A DNA stretch of 64,000 nucleotides from the NCBI RefSeq assembly GCF_001571245.1, contig NZ_BCTK01000012.1, positions 1-64,000 on the forward strand, in the 5' to 3' direction. Numbering within the stretch: the stretch's first letter is position 1; each line of letters begins with the position of its first letter. The stretch comes from Achromobacter piechaudii NBRC 102461. GTDB taxonomy: Bacteria > Pseudomonadota > Gammaproteobacteria > Burkholderiales > Burkholderiaceae_B. Below, piece by piece: positions 57,241 to 64,000 of this stretch. The position numbers were made by a program, and so were the translations under genes. Below the pieces are notes generated by a model. The model ran no database searches, had not been told where the DNA came from, and was given only the letters and a program-made list of their open reading frames with translations.

Positions 57241-57266
57241 ATGGCCCACCGCTCGCAGTGGGCCAT
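57241..57266 (-). terminator. Hairpin terminator downstream of tetR
   Basis: ATGGCCCAC-CGCTCGCA-GTGGGCCAT forms a perfect 9-bp stem with an 8-base loop. On the minus strand it is followed by TTCTATT. It lies about 70 bases after the TetR gene stop and shields the AT-rich Vi leader from read-through. Confidence 0.75.
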
Positions 57267-57336
57267 TACTTGATGTTGCCAGTCGAGACAGCAACGGACG
57301 CATCGGAACTCGTGGCGCGTTGTGCGGCAGTTGTCG

Positions 57337-57918
57337 TCAGGCAGGCCGAGCGTCCGGCAGGCGCGCCAGGATATCGGCCCGACAGGCATCCAGAATTTCA
57401 TCCGCCAAGGGCGAATCGTCGGGGCAGGAGCGCGACAACACGATGGCGCCAATGGCCTGCGCCATGATGGCCAGCCTGCGGGCGCGCGCCTCGCTGCCCG
57501 GACGTGCAACCGACTCATCCCCCGAGCCAGCCGGCGTCGCCAACTGATGCTCGATACCCGCGGCAAAAGCCGCCTTGACGGGCTCCGGTTGCCGGGCTGC
57601 GTCCGCGCACAGCGCGGCCATGGTGCAGCCCTCGCCCGGCTTGTCGCGATGGTCGCGGGAAAGATAGTGCCTGATGAAGTCTGCCGGATCGACACCCGTC
57701 TTGGCGTCCGCGGACCCCGCGAGGCCACAGCTAGCCGCCTCTGCCATGAGATCTGCCTTCGAGCCGAAGTGCTTGTAGAAGCCGCCGTGGGTGAAGCCGG
57801 CGGCCGCCATCAGGTCTGCCACGCCGACGCCGTCATAACCGCGTTCCCTGAACAGGGTGGACGCGGTTTGGACAATGTGCGCGCGGTTTGCTTGCGCCTG
57901 TGCCTTGGTGACCTTCAT
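57337..57918 (-). CDS. TetR/AcrR-family transcriptional regulator
   Basis: A 193-residue repressor from ATG 57918 (MKVTKAQAQANR). The helix-turn-helix is at about residues 25-47 (VGVADLMAAAGFTHGGFYKHFGSKADL). The C-terminal ligand domain contains a cysteine-bearing stretch (GEGCTMAALCADAAR). It resembles the NemR/YdhM-like group that senses electrophiles and controls flavin oxidoreductases. It is divergent from the old yellow enzyme gene, and inverted repeats lie between them. It probably represses the three oxidoreductase genes and itself. Confidence 0.88.
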   Translation of the reverse strand: MKVTKAQAQANRAHIVQTASTLFRERGYDGVGVADLMAAAGFTHGGFYKHFGSKADLMAEAASCGLAGSADAKTGVDPADFIRHYLSRDHRDKPGEGCTMAALCADAARQPEPVKAAFAAGIEHQLATPAGSGDESVARPGSEARARRLAIMAQAIGAIVLSRSCPDDSPLADEILDACRADILARLPDARPA

Positions 57919-57978
57919 AGCCAATCTCTCTGTGTGCTCTGCCAACGGATAGGCGGCACTATAACACCCATAGATTAT

Positions 57979-58023
57979 GATCATCATCAAACCATTGACA
58001 TTAAAGATGATGGTCGTCATCAT
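57979..58023. promoter_or_regulatory. Candidate TetR operator: overlapping inverted repeats
   Basis: In the 182-bp tetR/old-yellow-enzyme gap, ATGATG-GTCGT-CATCAT (58007-58023) is a perfect dyad. GATCATCATC (57979-57988) pairs with GATGATGGTC (58006-58015) with one mismatch. The arrangement gives two operator-like elements sharing one arm, as expected for a self-regulating divergent repressor. Confidence 0.55.
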
Positions 58024-58100
58024 TGTTTCCGTTTCAACAACGCCGGGCCCCGGGCAGTCACTGTCCCGCGGCTCATTCAGGCTCAACCCTCGGACTCGAC

Positions 58101-59189
58101 ATGACCGACACCACTCTTTTCCAGCCCTACACCCTGGGCTCGCTGACCCTGGCGAATCGCATCGTGATGGCGCCACTGACGCGCAACCGTGCCGGCGCGG
58201 GCCTGGTGCCCAGCGCGCTGGCCGCCACTTACTACGCGCAGCGCGCTTCGGCGGGCCTGATCATCACCGAGGCCACTCAAATCTCGGCTCAGGCGCAGGG
58301 CTACCAGGACACCCCCGGCCTGTACACGCAAGAACAGATCCAGGGTTGGCGTGAAGTCACCAGCGCCGTCCACGCCCGAGGCGGGCGCATCTTCGCGCAA
58401 CTGTGGCACGTCGGCCGGATCTCTCATGTCGATCTGCATGGCGGAGCAGCCCCGGTTGCGCCTTCGGCCATCCGCGCGCAGGCCAAGACCTTCGTCAACA
58501 ATGGCTTTGTCGACGTGTCCGAACCGCGTGCACTGTCCATCGCCGAGTTGCCGGGCATCGTGGACGACTTCCGCCAAGCCGCGGCCAACGCCATCGCGGC
58601 CGGATTCGACGGCGTCGAGATCCACGGCGCCAACGGTTATCTGCTGGAACAGTTCATCAAGGACGGCGCCAACCAGCGTACCGACGCCTACGGCGGCTCC
58701 ATTGAAAACCGCGCGCGGCTGCTGCTGGAAGTCACCGCAGCAGTGATCAAGGAGATCGGCGCCGATCGCACCGGCGTGCGCATCTCGCCCGTGTCATCGG
58801 CCGGCGCCATTTCGTGCAGCGATCCGCAGCCGCAGTACGACTACATCGCCGAACAACTCGATGCGCTTGGCATCGTCTACCTGCACGTGGTGGAAGGGGC
58901 CACGGGCGGCCCACGCGACGTGGCGCCGTTCGACTTCGATAGCTTGCGCCGCCGCTTCACACGCACCTATATGGCCAACAACGGCTACGACCTGCAACTG
59001 GCCGCCACCCACCTGCGCGAACACAAGGCAGACCTGTTTGCCTTTGGCCGTCCGTTCATCAGCAACCCCGATCTGGTCGAACGCCTGAAAGCCGGCGCGC
59101 CGCTTGCCGCATTGGATCCCGCGACCTTGTACGGCGGCGGCGCACATGGCTACATCGACTATCCGGCGTTGGCCGACATCCCCGCGTAA
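58101..59189 (+). CDS. Old yellow enzyme family alkene reductase (NemA-like)
   Basis: A 362-residue FMN/NADPH oxidoreductase from ATG 58101. Family features: TLANRIVMAPLTRNRA near the start, QLWHVGRISH, the FMN/substrate pair H..N in EIHGANGYLLEQF, the tyrosine in DAYGGSIENR and the C-terminal FGRPFISNPDLVERL. It reduces alpha/beta-unsaturated carbonyl or nitro compounds. Control by the divergent TetR protein fits a NemR-NemA-type electrophile response. Confidence 0.9.
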   Translation: MTDTTLFQPYTLGSLTLANRIVMAPLTRNRAGAGLVPSALAATYYAQRASAGLIITEATQISAQAQGYQDTPGLYTQEQIQGWREVTSAVHARGGRIFAQLWHVGRISHVDLHGGAAPVAPSAIRAQAKTFVNNGFVDVSEPRALSIAELPGIVDDFRQAAANAIAAGFDGVEIHGANGYLLEQFIKDGANQRTDAYGGSIENRARLLLEVTAAVIKEIGADRTGVRISPVSSAGAISCSDPQPQYDYIAEQLDALGIVYLHVVEGATGGPRDVAPFDFDSLRRRFTRTYMANNGYDLQLAATHLREHKADLFAFGRPFISNPDLVERLKAGAPLAALDPATLYGGGAHGYIDYPALADIPA

Positions 59190-59271
59190 TAAGGCTGATG
59201 ACGAGGCCGCGGCGCACGCGGCCCTTCTGGCCAGATCTCCCTTTTCCATATCCGCCCCAGGCAGAACCACT

Positions 59272-60060
59272 ATGTCCAATCTTCCGACCGTCCTCATCAC
59301 CGGCGCTTCCAGCGGCATCGGCGCAACCTATGCCGAACGCTTTGCGCGGCGCGGCCATGATCTCGTGCTGGTCGCGCGCGACCGCGCACGACTGCAAGCG
59401 CTCGCCGACCGACTACGCCAAGAATCCGGAGTCGCGATCGAGGTGCTGCGCGCTGATCTCACGCAGCACGATGAACTGGCCACTGTCGAAGCGCGCCTGC
59501 GCGACGACGCGAACATCGGCATCCTCATCAACAACGCTGGCATTGCCCAGTCAGGCAGCTTCGTCGACCAATCCGCCGATAGCATCGAACGGCTGGTGAG
59601 CTTGAACACGACCGTGCCGACGCGCTTGGCCGCCGCCGCCGCACCACGGCTGGCCAAGGCAGGCAAAGGCGCGATCGTGAATATCGGCTCGGTGGTCGGC
59701 CTGACTCCGGAATTCGGCATGTCCATCTACGGCGCAACCAAGGCATTCGTGCTGTTTCTGTCTCAGGGACTGAACCTGGAACTCTCGCCCAAGGGGGTTT
59801 ACGTTCAAGCGGTTCTGCCTGCGGCCACGCGCACCGAGATCTGGGAACGCGCCGGTATCGACATCAACACGCTGCCCGAGGTGATGGACGTGAATGAACT
59901 GGTCGATGCGGCCCTGGTCGGCTTCGATCGCCGCGAGACCGTCACCATTCCGCCGCTGCATGAGGCCGCACGCTGGGACACACTGGAAGCCTCGCGACTG
60001 GCCCTGCTTGGCGACATCCGACAGGCACAGGCTGCTGAACGCTATCGCAGCATTGCCTGA
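59272..60060 (+). CDS. Short-chain dehydrogenase/reductase
   Basis: A 262-residue SDR from ATG 59272. The cofactor motif TGASSGIG, NNAG, and the catalytic Y-x3-K (YGATK) with an upstream serine (NIGSV) are intact. It looks like the DltE/YdfG-like 'classical' SDRs of about 260 residues. It is the second gene of the TetR-linked oxidoreductase set, 82 bp after the old yellow enzyme gene. Substrate unknown. Confidence 0.88.
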   Translation: MSNLPTVLITGASSGIGATYAERFARRGHDLVLVARDRARLQALADRLRQESGVAIEVLRADLTQHDELATVEARLRDDANIGILINNAGIAQSGSFVDQSADSIERLVSLNTTVPTRLAAAAAPRLAKAGKGAIVNIGSVVGLTPEFGMSIYGATKAFVLFLSQGLNLELSPKGVYVQAVLPAATRTEIWERAGIDINTLPEVMDVNELVDAALVGFDRRETVTIPPLHEAARWDTLEASRLALLGDIRQAQAAERYRSIA

Positions 60061-60168
60061 GAAAGAAAGTTCGGCGGGCGGTGCACCGCTGCGCCGGTGC
60101 GCCCGCATCCGAACTCGACTTCGCGACAGCCTCTTTCGGCTTGCCTGCCCTTCCTGAGACGCAAAACC

Positions 60169-61170
60169 ATGAAAGCCTTCATCATCGACCGCTATGGCAA
60201 GAAAGACCCCGGCCGCATCGGCGACATACCGGAACCGGCCCTGCGGGACGATGATGTCCTGATCCAAGTCCACGCAGCGAGCGTCAATCCCCTGGACGCG
60301 AAGATCAAGCGTGGCGAATTCAAGCTGATCCTGCCCTATCGATTCCCGCTGGTGCTGGGCAACGACGTGGCCGGCAAGGTCGTGCGCGTCGGTGCCCGCG
60401 TACGTCAGTTCCAGCCGGGCGATGAAGTCTATGCACGCGCCGATGTAGATCGCATGGGCGCCTTTGCCGAGTTCATTGCCGTCAAGGCATCATCACTGGC
60501 GCTCAAGCCGGCAAACGTCAGCATGGTCGAAGCCGCCTCCCTCCCGCTGGTGGCCCTGACCGCCTGGCAGGCGCTGGTGGAAACCGCCAAGTTGAAAAGC
60601 GGACAGAATGTACTGATCCACGCCGGCTCCGGTGGCGTGGGCTCCATCGCCATCCAGCTCGCCAAGCACCTGGGCGCAGGGGTCGCCACCACCACGAGTA
60701 CCGCCAACATCTCGTTTGTGAAAGCCTTGGGCGCGGACGTCGTTATCGACTACAAGCAGCAAGATTTTTCGACCGTTCTGCGCGACTACGACGTGGTGCT
60801 CAACAGCCTGGACAGCGACGTGCTACACAAATCCATCCAGGTCCTGAAACCGGGCGGGCATCTCATCTCCATCTCGGGACCACCAACCCCGACGTTTGCG
60901 GCGGCGCGCGCTCTGCCATGGCCAATCAGGCAAGCCGTGCGCCTGTTGAGCCATGGCATTCGCAGGAAGGCCAAGCAGAAGAACGTCGAATACACCTTTG
61001 TGTTCAATCGCGCCGATGGAGCACAGTTGCAGCAGATCACTACCCTCGTCGAATCTGGTGCAATCCTGCCCGTTGTCGATAAAGTGTTTTCCTTTGACGA
61101 CACTGTCCAAGCGTTGGCCTACTCGGATAGTGGGCGCGCCAAGGGCAAGGTCGTGCTGCGGGTTAGATAG
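60169..61170 (+). CDS. Zinc-free MDR / quinone oxidoreductase-like NADPH reductase
   Basis: A 333-residue medium-chain reductase from ATG 60169. The GNDVAG stretch, PGDEVYAR, and the NADPH motif HAGSGGVGSIAIQLAK are typical, and structural zinc cysteines are absent. Relatives reduce quinones or enones. It is third in the plus-strand set with the old yellow enzyme and SDR genes, 108 bp after the SDR, so co-regulation is likely but an internal promoter is possible. Confidence 0.88.
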   Translation: MKAFIIDRYGKKDPGRIGDIPEPALRDDDVLIQVHAASVNPLDAKIKRGEFKLILPYRFPLVLGNDVAGKVVRVGARVRQFQPGDEVYARADVDRMGAFAEFIAVKASSLALKPANVSMVEAASLPLVALTAWQALVETAKLKSGQNVLIHAGSGGVGSIAIQLAKHLGAGVATTTSTANISFVKALGADVVIDYKQQDFSTVLRDYDVVLNSLDSDVLHKSIQVLKPGGHLISISGPPTPTFAAARALPWPIRQAVRLLSHGIRRKAKQKNVEYTFVFNRADGAQLQQITTLVESGAILPVVDKVFSFDDTVQALAYSDSGRAKGKVVLRVR

Positions 61171-61355
61171 CCGCCACGCAAGCCGGCCGTCGAACGTAGG
61201 GTGATCGAGCGTCCGCCACACATCGCCGGGATTACCCGTAATAAGAAAAATCTCTCAATTCAGCGGGCATTTGTGATTACTGGCGACTCAAACCCACATG
61301 CTAATTTTTCCCTGCGGGTAAAAAATCGCTCGATAACACACAAGGGAATCACACC

Positions 61356-62390
61356 ATGCACGCCGTGGATAAAGCATGCCGCAAGGCAGGGATGGCATCG
61401 TCCGTTCGCAACACATTTCTGAAGTTGATGGCGCCCGCGTTGATCGCCGGCATGGCCTTCACCGTGGCCGCCGCGCCAGCGCGGGCAGCCGACTTTCCTG
61501 GCGGCAAGCCCATCAGCCTGGTGGTGCCGTTCCCTGCTGGCGGCGGCACCGACTTCATCGGCCGCCTGCTGGCCTCGGAGATGGGCAAGGCACTGAACAC
61601 CACGATCGTGGTCGAGAACAAGGGCGGCGCCAACAGCAACATCGGCACGGCCTATGTGACCCAGGCCCGGCCCGACGGCTACACGCTGTTGGTGTCGGGC
61701 GTGGGAATCGCCACCAACCAGGGCCTGTACAGCAAGCTTCCCTATAAGCTCGACCAGCTGGACCAGGTCGCCGTGCTGGCGTTCGGCTCCGATGTACTCG
61801 TGACCGCTCCCACCTTCCCGGCCAAGACGCTGGCCGAGTTCGTCGAGCTGGTGCACAAGCAACCCGGCAAGTATTCCTACGCCTCGTCTGGCAACGGCAC
61901 CACCGGCCATCTGGGCATGGAAATGCTCAAGCAGCGCGCCAAGCTCGACATCATGCACGTGCCCTACAACGGTGGTTCGGCTGCGATCAATGATGTACTG
62001 GCGGGCCGCGTCGACGTGCTGTTCGTAAACCAGGACACGGCCTTGCCACACGTGCGCGCCGGCAAATTGCGCGCGCTTGCCATCGGCAGCGCCCAGCGCA
62101 ATCCCACCTATCCCGACACACCCACCGTCGCCGAAAGCGGCTATCCGGGATTCTCGTCGGAATACTGGTTTGGCCTGAGCGCACCCGCTGGGCTACCGCC
62201 ACCGGTCTTCCAGAAGCTGTTCGAGGCCACGCGTAGCGCCATGCAGTCGCCCGCCATTCAGGAAAAACTCGGCGCCGTCGGCCTGGTGATTCCGCCGCTC
62301 ACCGACCGCCAGCAATTCGTGACGCTGGTGGAAGCCGAGGTACAGAAATGGGGCGAAGTCGTACGCGTGTCGGGTGCGCGAATCGACTGA
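61356..62390 (+). CDS. Bug-family tripartite tricarboxylate receptor
   Basis: A 344-residue periplasmic receptor with a long signal peptide ending near PARAADFPGG. Bug signatures are clear: KPISLVVPFPAGGGTDFIGR, VVENKGGANSNIGTAYV and HVPYNGGSAAINDVLAGRVDVLF. No tctA/tctB transporter genes adjoin it. It is followed by a strong terminator and by a convergent LysR gene, then a RraA-like gene. The group probably handles uptake and breakdown of a carboxylic acid. Confidence 0.92.
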   Translation: MHAVDKACRKAGMASSVRNTFLKLMAPALIAGMAFTVAAAPARAADFPGGKPISLVVPFPAGGGTDFIGRLLASEMGKALNTTIVVENKGGANSNIGTAYVTQARPDGYTLLVSGVGIATNQGLYSKLPYKLDQLDQVAVLAFGSDVLVTAPTFPAKTLAEFVELVHKQPGKYSYASSGNGTTGHLGMEMLKQRAKLDIMHVPYNGGSAAINDVLAGRVDVLFVNQDTALPHVRAGKLRALAIGSAQRNPTYPDTPTVAESGYPGFSSEYWFGLSAPAGLPPPVFQKLFEATRSAMQSPAIQEKLGAVGLVIPPLTDRQQFVTLVEAEVQKWGEVVRVSGARID

Positions 62391-62435
62391 GCCTGCCGCC
62401 ACACGGTCCTGGTGCGATGGCCTTGCACCAGATAG

Positions 62436-62459
62436 GGGGCCGCTTCTGCGGCCCCTTTT
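62436..62459 (+). terminator. Intrinsic terminator of Bug receptor gene
   Basis: GGGGCCGC-TTCT-GCGGCCCC forms an 8-bp GC stem followed by TTTT, 45 bases after the receptor stop codon. It lies immediately before the stop of the convergent LysR gene. Confidence 0.9.
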
Positions 62460-62460
62460 G

Positions 62461-63393
62461 TCATGCCTTGTCGGCGTGCGCCGGCGTGGCGTCGATGGGC
62501 GCCAGGAAGTTCAAACGCGTGAGCGTGTCGCGCGTGATGTCCACGATCGAGTCGATGTGAGCACCGTGCGAAGCCGTGAGATACGAGATGTAGAAGCGCG
62601 CGGGCGGGATCGGCGGATCGGCGGGCAGGGCGCGCAGCACGCCCATGGTCAGCATGTCCTGAAGCAGCGGCACCGGCAGGATGCCGATGGCGTGGCCGGC
62701 CGCGATCAGGCGCGAGATCAGCGCCAGCGAATTCGTGGTGCTGGGCCCCGACATATCGACGCCGCCCGAGGCCAGCCAATTTTCGACCACGGTATAGAGC
62801 GTGGAGGGTGGCGAGTGCGTGGCGATGTGATGGCCGCGCGCATGCTCGGCGCGAAACGGATCGGCCGTGATGTGCAGCGTGGGTGAGGCCACCCAGTGAA
62901 AGGTCATCCAGCCGATGAACACGTCGGTGACGGTGTCGCCGGTGGCCGGATTGGTGAGCAGCGCCATATCGAGCTCGCCCGCATTGAGCTTGCTGTTCAG
63001 CACCGAGCCCACGTCCACCGTCATCTCCAATGCCAGCGAGGGATAGTGCTCTTTGAGCTGCGCGATCACGGCGGTAAGGCCCACGTTGGCCGAGCATTCA
63101 TCCGCGCCCAGCCGCAGCTTTCCGCCCAGGCTGCGGTCCTTGCCGAAGTGTTCAAGCTGGCGCGTACTGTGCAACGCGCTTTCAGCATGCCGCAGCGCTG
63201 ATTGGCCTACGTCGGTAAGGCTCACGCGCTGGCGCGAGCGATCGAACAGCTGCACTTCGAGCGCGCTTTCGAGTTCGCGGATGCGTGCCGACACGGCAGG
63301 CTGCGTCACGTGCAGATGACGCGCGGCCGCATGGATACTGCCCAGCTTTGCCGTCCAGTAGAAGGCCTCAAGCTGGCTTAGGGTTATCCGCAT
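62461..63393 (-). CDS. LysR-family transcriptional regulator
   Basis: A 310-residue regulator. The helix-turn-helix is at about residues 17-47 (LGSIHAAARHLHVTQPAVSARIRELE). The effector domain has a typical LGADECSANVGLTAVI start. It is divergent from the RraA-like gene at 63507 across 113 bp and convergent with the Bug receptor gene. Likely targets are these two neighbours. Confidence 0.9.
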   Translation of the reverse strand: MRITLSQLEAFYWTAKLGSIHAAARHLHVTQPAVSARIRELESALEVQLFDRSRQRVSLTDVGQSALRHAESALHSTRQLEHFGKDRSLGGKLRLGADECSANVGLTAVIAQLKEHYPSLALEMTVDVGSVLNSKLNAGELDMALLTNPATGDTVTDVFIGWMTFHWVASPTLHITADPFRAEHARGHHIATHSPPSTLYTVVENWLASGGVDMSGPSTTNSLALISRLIAAGHAIGILPVPLLQDMLTMGVLRALPADPPIPPARFYISYLTASHGAHIDSIVDITRDTLTRLNFLAPIDATPAHADKA

Positions 63394-63506
63394 GATAAGG
63401 AGTCTTTTTCAAACAGCGCCGAAACTTTGATTATTGAGCCGGAAAGCCCGCGTGATACTTTTTTTCCAACGGGTTCCGGCCCATCTGATTGTAGTGAACA
63501 CACACG

Positions 63507-64000
63507 ATGTATCTGATTCATCCCATGCCCGCTGCGCTGCCGCCCGACGATCTGGCGCTGTTGCAGAAGGCCGAGCCGGCCACCATCGGCCACTTCCAGA
63601 CCACGGGCTTCATGCGTAACGATATCCGCGCGCATCAGCAGGACGTGCGCATCGCCGGGCCGGCCGTGACGGTGCGCATGCCGGGCAGCGATGGCGGCAT
63701 TCTGCACCATGCCATGGCATGCGTGCGGCCTGGCGACGTGTTGGTGATCGACCGCTGCGGCGAGGCCGTGACGGCGGCTTTCGGCGGCGCCATGGCCTAC
63801 GCCGCCAAACAGGCGGGTGTGGCCGGCATCATCGTGGACGGCGTGGTCACGGACCTGGGCGAGCTGCGCCAGCATGGCCTGCCCGTATGGTCCAAGGGAC
63901 CATCGGTGATCACGACGCGGCTGCTCGGCCATGAAGGCGAGTTCTGCGGCACGATCAACTGCGGCGGCGTCACGGTGTGGGCGGGCGCAGCAGTGCTGGC
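63507..64000 (+). CDS. RraA-like / oxaloacetate decarboxylase-aldolase family protein (3' end missing)
   Basis: 164 codons are visible from ATG 63507 (MYLIHPMPAALPPDD), and the gene runs out of the window. The fold marks of the RraA/HMG-aldolase family are present: TTGFMRNDIRA, GPAVTVRMPG, AMACVRPGDVLVIDRCG, AFGGAMAYAAK and GIIVDGVVTDLGEL. In active aldolases the last motif usually reads G..RD, and here threonine replaces the arginine. It may therefore be a regulator-like or altered-specificity member. It is divergent from the LysR gene. Confidence 0.8.
   Translation, partial: MYLIHPMPAALPPDDLALLQKAEPATIGHFQTTGFMRNDIRAHQQDVRIAGPAVTVRMPGSDGGILHHAMACVRPGDVLVIDRCGEAVTAAFGGAMAYAAKQAGVAGIIVDGVVTDLGELRQHGLPVWSKGPSVITTRLLGHEGEFCGTINCGGVTVWAGAAVL

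Noticed and set aside
1-64000. tRNA, rRNA, insertion sequences, prophage genes, attachment sites
   Set aside because: No cloverleaf, rRNA-like stretch, transposase, integrase or flanking direct repeats were recognised on reading both strands.

Overview
The window is high-GC, gene-dense DNA that reads like an Achromobacter/Bordetella-type genome (Alcaligenaceae, Burkholderiales). The evidence is G/C-rich third codon positions, two Bug-type solute receptors (a family expanded in this group), several LysR regulators beside small catabolic genes, and a Vi-type capsule locus. The genus is inferred from content only.

1-22587 (nearly all minus strand): an accessory surface-protein region. A giant repetitive adhesin starts with GTG at 12861 and runs off the window at position 1 (4287 codons seen). 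Upstream, in the same direction, lie its probable exporter genes: a TolC-like outer-membrane lipoprotein (17743-19344), a periplasmic adaptor (16705-17721), a GAF-like/HlyD adaptor (15168-16622) and a PqqD-like/M50/HlyD fusion (13007-15163). No ABC ATPase is present. Upstream again are a degenerate AMP-ligase-like gene and an ECF sigma / DUF1109 anti-sigma pair. Two similar ECF-type promoter candidates precede the AMP-ligase-like gene and the TolC gene, so the region may be one regulon. A divergent EAL-domain c-di-GMP phosphodiesterase follows.

22932-43202: mostly housekeeping and accessory metabolism. It holds an ornithine cyclodeaminase homologue, a LysR/MFS pair, a DUF4261 protein, a LysR/aldo-keto reductase pair, a CsgG-DUF4810-DUF799 lipoprotein operon, a YdeP-type molybdopterin oxidoreductase, a spermidine-synthase-like protein, PPK2, an AraC regulator, a DUF3302/HlyD/NodT efflux operon, and a catabolic set of carboxymuconolactone decarboxylase, Bug receptor and cyclase.

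43344-56751 (minus): a Vi-antigen-type capsule locus in the order tviB-tviD-tviE-vexA-vexB-vexC-vexD-vexE-pectate-lyase-like gene. The 4-epimerase gene tviC is not between tviB and tviD. VexC has lost all recognisable ABC ATPase motifs, VexB carries an extra N-terminal region of about 195 residues, and vexC and vexD overlap by 140 bp. A strikingly AT-rich leader of about 490 bp precedes tviB.

57337-64000: a TetR regulator divergent from three oxidoreductases (old yellow enzyme, SDR, zinc-free MDR), then a Bug receptor with a clear terminator, a LysR regulator, and a RraA-like gene cut by the window end.

The most novel-looking items are the apparently ABC-free export system for the giant adhesin, with its caspase-like N-terminal DUF4347 domain and possible ECF control, and the pseudo-ATPase VexC in the Vi-type locus.
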